The position numbers were made by a program, and so were the translations under genes. Source: Bacteroidaceae bacterium (GTDB taxonomy: Bacteria > Bacteroidota > Bacteroidia > Bacteroidales > Bacteroidaceae). From it: a stretch of DNA of 47,129 bases. This document shows, piece by piece, positions 25,501-33,475 of the stretch. Each line of letters starts with the position of its first letter. The stretch's first letter is position 1. The DNA lies in assembly GCA_024401115.1 (NCBI GenBank), contig JAKSLP010000020.1:1-47129 (forward strand), in the 5' to 3' direction. The notes under the pieces are model-generated. The model was given only the letters and a program-made list of their open reading frames with translations, searched no databases and was not told the origin of the DNA.

Positions 25501-25817
25501 GCAAAGGCATCTTTCCAATCGTCGTGCATGTAAATCAGGCGCTGGTCAACGATGGTAGGCGTACCCAGTGCTGCGTCGAAATGATGGAAGCCGCCCAAAC
25601 CGATGCGCTTCATCCATTCCAAATCCTTTTTGATACCATCTTTGGTAATGTTACCATTCATCCAGTGCCACCACACTTGGGTGCGGGCACTTTGAGGAGG
25701 GTTTTGGAAATTCTCCTGCAATTCAGCTAACGTCTTTTGTGTAGCCGCATTGTCAATGCCTCCGCTTTGGCAAGCTGCCAATAGCAAGGCTAATCCTGCA
25801 AATTTTAATGCTTTCAT
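22530..25817 (-). CDS. GH106 alpha-L-rhamnosidase, lipoprotein
   Basis: Large rhamnosidase of the family first tied to pectin (rhamnogalacturonan) breakdown in Bacteroides. The 1095-residue protein has a lipoprotein signal (LLLAACQ, Cys16) and the GH106 opening ARTQVWWHWMNGNITKDGI. It also has the VWWHWMNG...GLGGFHHFD barrel start, an inserted beta domain with an F5/8-like sandwich (about 195-345), the acidic motif DSYEAEHETWTPAMFDEF and the EINRFVIHE-like segment. A C-terminal jelly-roll of GH2 sugar-binding type (LDLGEVHELAEVIVNG...LEVKVTNVWVNRLIGD) ends the protein. It has its own promoter and is followed by GH78 and aldA. Two different rhamnosidase families side by side indicate a rhamnose-rich target. 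Confidence 0.9.
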   Translation of the reverse strand: MKALKFAGLALLLAACQSGGIDNAATQKTLAELQENFQNPPQSARTQVWWHWMNGNITKDGIKKDLEWMKRIGLGGFHHFDAALGTPTIVDQRLIYMHDDWKDAFAYATQKADSLGLEMTVASAPGWSATGGPWVEPKDGMKKLVWKEVLVNGGSSQSIMLPAPFTTTGAFQNAAPAGRGQANTQEYYEDVAVVALKLTDEDKTLEQLGAKVTVNGNAVSMAELTDGDLMNGPLLPMGAQGYSWIQYEFPQDVTVRSMVLAAGSNGGMTLECSNDGKEYKEVCPVRSGRVAQSTISLPATTARYFRLKVNNPRPAGPSMFGMGGPAPAPKGCTINEFNLYTTSRVNQAEVKAAYAAGGHYVPMATPASAGEQFAQATDVIDLTSMVKNGVLTWDAPEGNWRVYRFGFSLTGKMNHPAPPEATGLEVDKLDPIAFGDYMRKYLDMYKEASQGMVGQKGIQYVLTDSYEAEHETWTPAMFDEFKNRRGYDLHQWLPVLTGDIVGSPEQSDAFLRDWRLTIGDLIASNYDLISKIAKEEYGMKGRYSEAHEAGRVYTADGMAVKETAEVPMSAMWCSAPWLGKDKDGVTIRTMYMADDKESGSVAHIFGQNIAAAESMTAWGELYYGWYPENLKTIADIELAEGINRFVIHESAHQPSDAHVPGLSLGGIGQWFNRHDTWAEQAVAWVDYMSRRSYMLQQGKNLADVLVYYGEDDNITSLYGNGAPTVPAGYQFDYCNPTALTKVLQFKNGNLYSTASGTQYKLLWLDKNVEYMSVSILKKLAELAKAGALIGGEKPQHPLGLADSQEEFDQLVAEIWDSNRANVSTGIAMEEVLKNAGVQPDIQTEEGIKFLHRTLDHAEIYWINRPVEDSKTITVSFRTAGRVPQVWHPETGKIEEVSYKIEGERTTVTLELTPNDAVFVVFGVKAEQMEVTLPAKVEKTLLTVDTPWAVKFQEKRGAPAEATFDRLASYTESEEFGIKYFSGTANYQNTLKVGKLEGKAILDLGEVHELAEVIVNGTSAGIIWKKPFRVDITSLLKEGDNQLEVKVTNVWVNRLIGDQQSNCPEKITFTDSHYYNPDSPLQPAGLVGPVQLIEVK

Positions 25818-25845
25818 GATGGAATTGTATGTATTGTTTGTTCTG

Positions 25846-25876
25846 CAAAATTAATTAGAAATATCAGGTGAGCCAA
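25846..25876 (-). promoter_or_regulatory. Promoter of GH106
   Basis: On the minus strand TTG (25874-25876), 20 bp, TAATTTTG (25846-25853). It shares the divergent gap with the TPR regulator promoter. Confidence 0.7.
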
Positions 25877-26049
25877 TGCCTCTTATTACCTATATAATAT
25901 AAATAGTAAGTTGCTGATGATAGAAATAAATGTAAAACAATGTTTTATCTTTATGTTTTAGTAACCTTTTTAATGAAAGTGACAGAAACGGAACTCTATT
26001 GAACACATTTATTTATTTGAATAGCAGTCAATATATTGTAAGATAAATC

Positions 26050-26080
26050 TTGCCTAAAACTGAAGAATAGACTAATTTTG
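26050..26080 (+). promoter_or_regulatory. Promoter of the second TPR/HTH regulator
   Basis: TTG (26050-26052), 20 bp, TAATTTTG (26073-26080), followed by GCAC as at the peptide-locus promoters. No TTTTTATACC box is present here. Confidence 0.7.
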
Positions 26081-26098
26081 CACTCAGATAAAAATATC

Positions 26099-27805
26099 AT
26101 GAAACATATTACATTTGTTATTTCTCTATTTCTGATTTCCATAAGTTTCTGCTCGTGTGGAAATCCAAGCACTGCTACCAAAAGCCAGTTGGAGTGCTTT
26201 GAGCAGATTCGGTGCGCTCTGGATAGTACTCACCATTACCGTCATCTTTTTGAACTGAAACTGCAGGACTATAAGCAGAAGGCTGCCGATGCTCCCAGTG
26301 TGGAGGCTGCCTATTACTATAATAAGCTTATTACGGAGTGCTATTATTCGTTCGATTCCGATTCGGCAAATCTATACATCAGCCGTAATCAGCAGCTGGC
26401 CGAGCAGAACAATCATCCGGAATGGGTGGTTGACTGCTTATTGCAGCGCAGCTATCTGAATAATTTCACCGGCTTACTGGAAGAAACAGCCAGCATGTTG
26501 AGGCAGGTAAAGGACATGCCAAAGACTCCTGTGCAGTTGCAAAATTATTATTTGGAATGCATCAGCTACTGGGCAAACAGAGCCATCTCACTGAATTTGC
26601 CAACCCCTGATCCCATGACCCGTGCCTATTCCGATTCTCTTCTGGCTATGGGAAGTGCCATTTCTGAACCCATGCGTCTTCATGCCCGTTTCTGGTCGGA
26701 GACTGATCCGGATAAGAAGCATGAGCTGTTGGTAGAGATGCAGGAGAAGATACCCTCTATAAACGTAGAAAACGAATGGTATTCCAGGTTAATTTCCGAG
26801 GCGGGAGGTTTAGCGCAGGTTGAGGGAAACCTGGAACTGGCCTTGCAGCTATTTACCCCGCATATCCTGATAGAATTGTCTAAAGTGAGCAGAACGGTTC
26901 CCATGCTTGCTGTAGTGTCGGGTATGGCACTTGAATGCGGTGAGTTAGAATATGCCGAGAGATTTCTGATGTCGGTATTGTCCATGCAGCAGGATTACCC
27001 CGACAGGGTTCGTTCCATGGGAACACCTTTATATACCAGTTTGATCAACCTGAACAGTGCCATCCAGGACAGGGAACGACAGGCATCCAGCCGTATTGCA
27101 TGGCTTTCTGTTATTTTGGCTGTACTGTTGATGGCATCGGTTGTGCTCTTGCTGATGATTTATGCCCTGCTTCGCAAAAAGACCCGTCTTCAGGGCGAAC
27201 TGCAACAGAAAATGCAGCAACTGGACGAGAAAACAGCTAAACTGGAGCAGGAGCACCGCAAATTGTCAGAAGCCAATGCCCAGCTATCCCAGCAGGACGT
27301 CCTGTTGAGAGAGGAACGCGAACACCTGGAAGAGGCAAATTACCTGAAGGAGGAGTACATCGGTCAGATGTTTGCCACTAATTCGGAATACTTGCAGAAG
27401 ATTGCGGCATTGAAGAAAGACATTAACCGCAAACTGATGGCCAAGCAGTACGAGCAGGCCGTGCAGATGACTTCATCCAAGTCTGAGAAGAATGTTGAGG
27501 AGCAGCATGAGCTCTGGAACAAGTTTGATGAGATTTTCCTACAGTTGTTCCCCGACTTTATCGAACAGTTCAATGGCCTTTTGCGTCCCGAGGAGCAGAT
27601 AACCCTTAAGGCCGGCGAGAAACTGAATACCGATTTACGTATCTATGCGCTGGTGCGTCTGGGTATTAACAACAGTGTTAAGATTGGTAAGATTCTGGGT
27701 TTGAGCACACAGACGGTTTACAATGCCCGCCAGAAGATGAGAGCGAGAGCCACCGAAAGTGAGGTGGAATTCCCGGTTCGGGTGAAAAACTTGAAAAACA
27801 AATAG
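26099..27805 (+). CDS. Membrane-anchored TPR/HTH regulator (DUF6377-like) of the glycan region
   Basis: A 568-residue regulator. It has a lipoprotein-like signal (FCSCG), TPR-like helices to about residue 330, one membrane span near 336-361 (WLSVILAVLLMASVVLLLM), a long coiled coil (about 365-435) and a C-terminal HTH that matches the DUF6377 pattern (IYALVRLGINNSVKIGKILGLSTQ, then TVYNARQKMRARA). The ATG at 26099 opens the signal; an in-frame TTG at 26078 lies in the promoter. It is transcribed away from the GH106 gene and converges on the carboxylesterase gene, so it may control the neighbouring glycan genes in place of a hybrid two-component system, which is not seen here. Confidence 0.82.
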   Translation: MKHITFVISLFLISISFCSCGNPSTATKSQLECFEQIRCALDSTHHYRHLFELKLQDYKQKAADAPSVEAAYYYNKLITECYYSFDSDSANLYISRNQQLAEQNNHPEWVVDCLLQRSYLNNFTGLLEETASMLRQVKDMPKTPVQLQNYYLECISYWANRAISLNLPTPDPMTRAYSDSLLAMGSAISEPMRLHARFWSETDPDKKHELLVEMQEKIPSINVENEWYSRLISEAGGLAQVEGNLELALQLFTPHILIELSKVSRTVPMLAVVSGMALECGELEYAERFLMSVLSMQQDYPDRVRSMGTPLYTSLINLNSAIQDRERQASSRIAWLSVILAVLLMASVVLLLMIYALLRKKTRLQGELQQKMQQLDEKTAKLEQEHRKLSEANAQLSQQDVLLREEREHLEEANYLKEEYIGQMFATNSEYLQKIAALKKDINRKLMAKQYEQAVQMTSSKSEKNVEEQHELWNKFDEIFLQLFPDFIEQFNGLLRPEEQITLKAGEKLNTDLRIYALVRLGINNSVKIGKILGLSTQTVYNARQKMRARATESEVEFPVRVKNLKNK

Positions 27806-27841
27806 AAAAGGGTTGGTCAATCAGACCAACCCTTTTCTATT
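27801..27841. terminator. Bidirectional terminator
   Basis: An 18-bp perfect stem (27801-27818 with 27824-27841, loop AATCA) between the convergent TPR regulator and carboxylesterase genes. Its arms include the regulator stop codon and the first base of the carboxylesterase stop. Confidence 0.92.
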
Positions 27842-29451
27842 TACTTACGCATAGCGTTAAAATATTCCTCCCACAGTTCCAGTTGCTTTTGGTTCTGTAC
27901 CGGTGCCAGATGAGCGCCATCACGGAAATACATCATGCTGTCGGTACCTTTTGCGTATGCTGGCCAGTAAGGCAGATAGCCGCCGTTAGGATTACCCGTC
28001 TTGATGAAGTTGATCCAGTATTGCATCACCGTGCGGGTTAGGCCAGCATCACGTGGATCCTGCTTGTCGGCTGGTCCCCAAGAATGACCGAAGGTGTAGT
28101 TCAGCTCACCGGCATGCATGGTCAGGAACTTACGGTCGGTTTGCTGTCCGCGGCGGAACATGTTTGTTTTTGCCTGGTCGAAGAAGAACATATATACCTG
28201 TCCCTTACCCTTGCCTTCGGCAGTGCGTGCACTCTGCAGGTTGCCCCAAGCATAGGTAGGCCAGGCAAAGGCAGCTTCACGGAAAATGTCGGCATGTGCA
28301 TCAAAGGCCTCCTGGTTGTTGCTGCCCGGATACATGGCACGGAACTTCTTCTGCCACTCTGGGTCAGGGAACGAGGTCTTCATCTCGTACTCGTACTGTG
28401 CAGGAGTGTAGCCGCCCAGGAAACCGGTAAACATACTGCCCTCGTCCGAGTTGGTACCTATCATTACGTTCACATCGTTATAATTACCAGCCTGATACTG
28501 CTTGTAGGCATCGGTGCTCAGCACATAGTCATCGTAGCATGGCCACAGCGCACCACCGGCACTGAAGGCCGCCGAGTCGTTCATAAACACCTCAGGATCT
28601 ACCTTGCGCAGGTCTTTCAGTTTCTTTTTTCCCAATCCTAGACGATCCAGGTAAGCCTGGCCGTAAGCCTCGCTGCCTTTTACGTTTCGCATGGCATTGT
28701 TGTCGATGCGGGTGTCGGAAACAGGTACCATGTTACCGCCACTTTCCGAGATGGCACCGCGGAACAAGCCCTTGGCTAGCGGGCTCTGGCACAGCATAGC
28801 TACCGAGATAGCACCGGCACTCTCGCCCATGATGGTAATCTTCTCCGGGTCGCCTCCGAATGCAGCCACATTCTCCTTGATCCATTTCAACGCCAGAATC
28901 TGATCCATCAAACCGTAGTTGCCGCTGATGGCTCGTCCGTTCTCCTTGGCACTCTCCTCGCTTAGGGCAGGGGTAGACAGGAAACCGAAGCAGTTGGTGC
29001 GGTAGGTAATGGCACAATATACTATGCCCGCCTTAGCAAAGTTGTCTCCGTTCTGACTCCATGACTCACCAGTGCTGAAGCCGCCTCCGTGAATCCATAC
29101 CAGTACCGGCAGTTTCTCGTCCTTGCTCTGGGCAGGAGTCAGCACGTTCAGGTACAGGCAGTCCTCGCTTACGCCCGGTTGTCCGGGGCGTGCAGGGCCC
29201 TGTGTCTGCTGGTAAGGCTTTGCCTTAAACTCGTTGGCCTTATACACGCCTTCCCATTTCTGAACGGGAACGGGAGCCTTCCAGCGTAAATCACCTACAG
29301 GTGGCTGGGCAAACGGAATGCCCTTGTAATGAGCCATGCCTTGTTCTACTACTCCCTCAACATCTCCCTGCGCCACGGTAGTGCGGGTGAGCTGTGCACT
29401 GGCCGACAGGGCCAACATGCTGCACAATGCTAGTGAAAAAAATTTCTTCAT
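27841..29451 (-). CDS. Secreted type-B carboxylesterase (para-nitrobenzyl esterase family)
   Basis: Alpha/beta-hydrolase that cleaves ester links, here probably on plant glycan side groups. The 536-residue protein has a signal peptide ending SASAQ (residue 20), the oxyanion motif HGGGF at 121-125, nucleophile Ser211 in GESAGAIS, the acid in GTNSDEGS and the His region HAGELNYTFGH. The start at 29451 opens the signal; an upstream in-frame start at 29568 would precede the promoter. A decayed copy of its last codons lies at 38460-38522, so a related gene once stood there. The substrate is unknown. Confidence 0.9.
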   Translation of the reverse strand: MKKFFSLALCSMLALSASAQLTRTTVAQGDVEGVVEQGMAHYKGIPFAQPPVGDLRWKAPVPVQKWEGVYKANEFKAKPYQQTQGPARPGQPGVSEDCLYLNVLTPAQSKDEKLPVLVWIHGGGFSTGESWSQNGDNFAKAGIVYCAITYRTNCFGFLSTPALSEESAKENGRAISGNYGLMDQILALKWIKENVAAFGGDPEKITIMGESAGAISVAMLCQSPLAKGLFRGAISESGGNMVPVSDTRIDNNAMRNVKGSEAYGQAYLDRLGLGKKKLKDLRKVDPEVFMNDSAAFSAGGALWPCYDDYVLSTDAYKQYQAGNYNDVNVMIGTNSDEGSMFTGFLGGYTPAQYEYEMKTSFPDPEWQKKFRAMYPGSNNQEAFDAHADIFREAAFAWPTYAWGNLQSARTAEGKGKGQVYMFFFDQAKTNMFRRGQQTDRKFLTMHAGELNYTFGHSWGPADKQDPRDAGLTRTVMQYWINFIKTGNPNGGYLPYWPAYAKGTDSMMYFRDGAHLAPVQNQKQLELWEEYFNAMRK

Positions 29452-29784
29452 ACTGTTTACTGTTTTAGTTTTGTGCAAAGTTACAAATAGAATGGGAATA
29501 CTATAAATAAAATAAGGTAATTGGTATAGAATAGTAATACAATAAATGGTTTTCGGTTTGAAAATCATTGTGTTGTGTTTCGCTTTTAGTAATAGTAAGC
29601 CGGTAGGCCTATAACCGATAATGTCATGTTGGAAAGTAAGAATTCCGGCCCTCTGTCAACTTAATGCTCCGGCAGATTCCAGATACAAATGCCTTACTAT
29701 TGTAAAATAATAAATGTATGATAATCATTATAATAGCTTGTTTAGAACCTTACTAAAACCATTCATAGAGGGACTTACCATCCA
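29452..29784. other. Divergent intergenic region without a gene
   Basis: It holds the upstream sequences of the carboxylesterase (minus, -7 box TAACTTTG at 29476-29483) and of the SusC/D operon (plus). The words AATAGTAAG (29591-29599) and CTTACTATT (29693-29701) form a weak distant inverted repeat. I see nothing else supportable. Confidence 0.45.
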
Positions 29785-29815
29785 TTGTACTCCTTAATTA
29801 ATGGCTCTACCTTTG
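29785..29815 (+). promoter_or_regulatory. Promoter of the lipoprotein-SusC-SusD operon
   Basis: TTG (29785-29787), 20 bp, TACCTTTG (29808-29815), 38 nt before the lipoprotein start codon. Confidence 0.7.
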
Positions 29816-29853
29816 CAACCGAAGATTAACAATCGGTTTAATACAGAAAATAC

Positions 29854-30393
29854 ATGTTACATAGATTTGGTTTTAGAATACATTATTATTTGGTTGTTTT
29901 TATGGTTATAGTGGCCTGCGCGACGCAGGTGAAGGATCAGGAGGGCAAAAATGCTCTTCCTGAATCCGCCATAAAACAGGAAATATGTATTCTGCCACAC
30001 CGCTCTTACCATCGTAGCTTGGCAGACTTTGATATGCATGAGTTCGATTTCCGGAAGGATGCAGACAGTATAATCCCAGCCGTAAAGCAATTGCAGAAAG
30101 ATGCAGAAATAGAATACACCTCCTATTTGCCTCAGGTTCCCGACTGGATGGACAGCAAATACGCTAAGGATTCCCTTTACCGCAGTGCATACCTGGCGCT
30201 CGTACAGCATTATGTGGATGAATATAAACGGAATGGAATCGACTTCAGTGTCCTGTACGTTCCCCAAAAGGGCAGACAGACAGAATTTGCCACACTCGAA
30301 GAACTGGCGGTAGTGGTCAAGTGTCAGATTTGCGTTGTAGATAGCATGCCGACCGCTTCCGGGAACAACAGATGGATGATTATAGAAAAATAA
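29854..30393 (+). CDS. Small lipoprotein leading the SusC/SusD operon
   Basis: A 179-residue protein with a hydrophobic N-terminus and lipobox IVAC (Cys22). The mature part is acidic and Tyr-rich (HEFDFRKDADSI, YLPQVPDWMDSKYAKDSLYRSAYLALVQHYVDEY). I do not recognise the family. It is the first gene of the operon, 32 nt before susC, so it may be a surface accessory protein of the uptake complex. An equally long open frame exists on the opposite strand, but this strand is favoured by the promoter, signal peptide and operon spacing. Confidence 0.65.
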   Translation: MLHRFGFRIHYYLVVFMVIVACATQVKDQEGKNALPESAIKQEICILPHRSYHRSLADFDMHEFDFRKDADSIIPAVKQLQKDAEIEYTSYLPQVPDWMDSKYAKDSLYRSAYLALVQHYVDEYKRNGIDFSVLYVPQKGRQTEFATLEELAVVVKCQICVVDSMPTASGNNRWMIIEK

Positions 30394-30425
30394 CAAATAA
30401 TTATTAACACTTAAAAACTAATAGA

Positions 30426-33400
30426 ATGAAACAAGAATTTCATCTGCTGAAACAGAGAGTGGCCATGTTGATGCTGCTCTTGGTGTGTTCAGTGGCAACC
30501 CTGATGGCTCAAGTAGCTGTCAAAGGTGTGGTTGTAGATGCAAATGGTGAGCCTATTCTTGGTGCCAATGTGCTGGAGGTGGGAACCACCAACGGTACAG
30601 TCACCGATTTTGACGGTAACTTTGCATTGTCAGTGAAGAAAGTGGGTGCAGAACTGAATGTCACCTACATCGGTTATGTGCCTCAGACAGTACCTGCTGC
30701 CAAGGACATGAAGATTACTCTGGCCGAGGATTCTGAAGCCTTGGAGGAGGTTGTGGTAGTAGGTTACGGTGTAACCAAGCGTAAAAACTTTACCGGTTCT
30801 GTGGCTACCATGAACGTATCGGACAGCCCTGTAGCCAATTTGGCTCCAACCAGTCCTACCGACATGCTTCGCGGTATGATTCCTGGTTTGAACATGAGCC
30901 AGAGCGGTGTGGCAGGTTCGGCTGCCAACATCACCATCCGTGGTGCCAAGTCGGTAGATGCTGCTAAGGATGCCAGCCTTTCCATGCCACTGATTGTGGT
31001 GAATGGCGTTATCTTCAAGGGTACCATGAATGATATCGATCCTAATATTGTAGAATCTATGTCGGTTCTGAAGGATGCCACCTCTCTGGCAGCTTATGGT
31101 TCTCAGGCAGCCAACGGTGTTATCATGATCACCACCAAGAAGGGTGCCATGGGTAAGCCAATGATTAATTTCCGTTCTTCTGTGGCACTATCCGAGGCTG
31201 CTTATAAGACTCCGCTGCGCGACGGTAAGGGCTATATCGAACTGATCAATGCCCGCCAGGGTTTGCCAGAGGGTTCTACCAACTGGATGACGTATCTGGA
31301 GAAGGCTAACTATGAGAAGGGTGAGGAGACAGACTGGATTGACTATTACTCACAGACTGGTGTTCGCCAGAACTATTCACTGAACATCTCGGGTGCTACC
31401 GAGAATATGGATTATTCGTTCGGTGGTTCTATCTCGGATAACGACAACTTTATCAAGGGTAACAAGTTTATCCGTAACACCGTGAACGGACGTTTCAATA
31501 CCAAGGTCAACAAGTACATCAAGTTGGGTATGAACTTCAACTATGCCACCATGAAGATGGATGGTGTTCGTCCTTATACTTCACGTTATTTCTCTCCTTG
31601 GGGTGAGCCTTACCTGGAGGATGGTGTCACCCTGCGCCGATTCATTACCGAGCATACTGCCGATGACGTTAACCCTATGTGGCAGGTGAACGGTGGCGTA
31701 GATGCCCAGAGCCGTAGCAACAACATTGATTTGGGTGGTGAGGTTGAAATCCGCATCCCTGGTATCGAGGGCTTGAGCTATAAGATGACCGGTTCATATA
31801 ATGTTCGCCAGAACCTGACCCGCCGTTTCTATCACGAGCAGTATTATATCGGCATGGGTGAGGAGTATACAGCTGAAAACTTTGACAAGCACTTGTCGCA
31901 GGCCAACGGTTACATTAACAATACCAAGAACACCTCGTTTGTCATGGATCACATCCTTACTTATACCAAGGATTTCGGTCAGCATTTCCTGAGCGTTACC
32001 GCTGTTTACACCCGCGACTCTAACAAGGTAGACGGCAGTCAGGAGTCGGGTTTGGACTTTGCCGGTTTGGGTAATACTACATTGGGCTTCTATGGCTTGA
32101 ACAATGCCAAGACCCAAAAGGTAGACGACATTACCTACACCCTGCACAACAATGTAGGTTATCTGGGTCGTGTAAACTACTCTTATAAGGATACCTATCA
32201 TTTCAATGCCTCTATCCGTCGTGACGGTTCTTCGGTTTTCGGACGTGACAAGAAGTGGGGTACCTTCCCTGCTGTAGGTGTGGCTTGGTCAATCTCTAAC
32301 GAGAGTTTCTTCCAGAAGGCACTGCCATGGGCAACAAATACCAAGATTAAGGCTTCTTGGGGTAAGAACGGTAACCAGAGCTTGCAGCCTTACCAGACAC
32401 TGTCACAGATGAACGTCGGTATGGCTGGCGGTTATACCGCATACTTTGGCAATGAGGTAATCTTCGGTCAGTCGATGAGGATTCTTGGTAACCCTATGCT
32501 GGGTTGGGAAACTACCACCTCATGGAACTTTGGTTTGGAAACCGACTTGCTGAAGGACGGACGCATCCACTTTGAGTTGGATGCTTATACCGCTAACACT
32601 ACCGATCAGATTTTCAACCGTACCATCCCTGTAATGGGTTCGGGTATGAGCACCCAGCAGAGTACCATGGGTAAGATCAACAACTGGGGTATTGAGGCTA
32701 CCTTGCGTACCATGAACATCCGCAAGAAGGATTTCTCTTGGTCAACCAACTTCCAGTTCACTCTGAGCCGTTCTATCCTGAAAGAGCTGTACGGTGACGG
32801 CAATGACGATATTACCAACGAGCTGTTCCTGAACCGCTCTTTGGGCGCTATCTATGGCTATGAGTATGACCGTGTGGCTCAGGTAGAGGACACCCAGTAT
32901 CTGCAGGCAAACGGTGGAAATCCTGGCGACCCAATGTATGTGGATCATGACGGTGATGGTGTAATCACTCCTAACGACCGTGTCATCCTGGGTTTCAACA
33001 CACCATCCTTCCTGCTGAACATGGGCAATACTATCACCTGGAAGAACTTCTCGCTGTACTTCCTGTTCTCAGGCACTTTCAGCGGTGGCAAATACGGTGT
33101 GGATCGCAACAACAATGCCTTTGTTTCTTACGAGAACATGGCTTACCTGAATGCTGAGAATCATCCGTTCTGGACAGAAGCAAACCGCGATATGAAGCAC
33201 GTGGGCGCTACAGCCGACCTGTCTAAGTTTACCGGTATCCAGAAGTACGGTTTTGTACGTCTGCAGGATGTGAACCTGTCGTACAACTTCAAGGGCAACT
33301 GGATGAAAAAGGTGGGCATCAATAGCCTTCAGGCATATGTATCAGGCTCCAACCTGTTCTTCATCGCTCCTGACTGGGAGTTCAGTGATCCTGAAGTTCG

Positions 33401-33461
33401 CAGCAGCCGTGCCTCACAGCTGGCTCGTACTTACACCTTGGGTTTAAATGTTAGATTCTAA
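30426..33461 (+). CDS. SusC-like TonB-dependent outer-membrane transporter
   Basis: Imports oligosaccharides across the outer membrane with TonB energy. The 1011-residue protein has a signal peptide (about 1-28), a carboxypeptidase-like beta domain (VKGVVVDANGEPILGANVLE to YIGYVPQTV), the SusC signature EEVVVVGYGVTKRKNFTGSV at the plug start, and a plug with the MIPGLNMSQSG and VLKDATSLAAYGSQAANG motifs. A beta-barrel follows, ending in TYTLGLNVRF with a C-terminal Phe. It is partnered with the SusD gene 14 nt downstream. The neighbouring enzymes suggest rhamnose-bearing oligosaccharides, but the cargo is inferred. Confidence 0.97.
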   Translation: MKQEFHLLKQRVAMLMLLLVCSVATLMAQVAVKGVVVDANGEPILGANVLEVGTTNGTVTDFDGNFALSVKKVGAELNVTYIGYVPQTVPAAKDMKITLAEDSEALEEVVVVGYGVTKRKNFTGSVATMNVSDSPVANLAPTSPTDMLRGMIPGLNMSQSGVAGSAANITIRGAKSVDAAKDASLSMPLIVVNGVIFKGTMNDIDPNIVESMSVLKDATSLAAYGSQAANGVIMITTKKGAMGKPMINFRSSVALSEAAYKTPLRDGKGYIELINARQGLPEGSTNWMTYLEKANYEKGEETDWIDYYSQTGVRQNYSLNISGATENMDYSFGGSISDNDNFIKGNKFIRNTVNGRFNTKVNKYIKLGMNFNYATMKMDGVRPYTSRYFSPWGEPYLEDGVTLRRFITEHTADDVNPMWQVNGGVDAQSRSNNIDLGGEVEIRIPGIEGLSYKMTGSYNVRQNLTRRFYHEQYYIGMGEEYTAENFDKHLSQANGYINNTKNTSFVMDHILTYTKDFGQHFLSVTAVYTRDSNKVDGSQESGLDFAGLGNTTLGFYGLNNAKTQKVDDITYTLHNNVGYLGRVNYSYKDTYHFNASIRRDGSSVFGRDKKWGTFPAVGVAWSISNESFFQKALPWATNTKIKASWGKNGNQSLQPYQTLSQMNVGMAGGYTAYFGNEVIFGQSMRILGNPMLGWETTTSWNFGLETDLLKDGRIHFELDAYTANTTDQIFNRTIPVMGSGMSTQQSTMGKINNWGIEATLRTMNIRKKDFSWSTNFQFTLSRSILKELYGDGNDDITNELFLNRSLGAIYGYEYDRVAQVEDTQYLQANGGNPGDPMYVDHDGDGVITPNDRVILGFNTPSFLLNMGNTITWKNFSLYFLFSGTFSGGKYGVDRNNNAFVSYENMAYLNAENHPFWTEANRDMKHVGATADLSKFTGIQKYGFVRLQDVNLSYNFKGNWMKKVGINSLQAYVSGSNLFFIAPDWEFSDPEVRSSRASQLARTYTLGLNVRF

Positions 33462-33475
33462 ATTAGACAACAGAT

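Noticed and set aside
29857..30396. 179-codon open frame on the minus strand opposite the small lipoprotein gene
   Set aside because: The plus-strand frame has promoter, lipobox and operon spacing; the minus frame has none.
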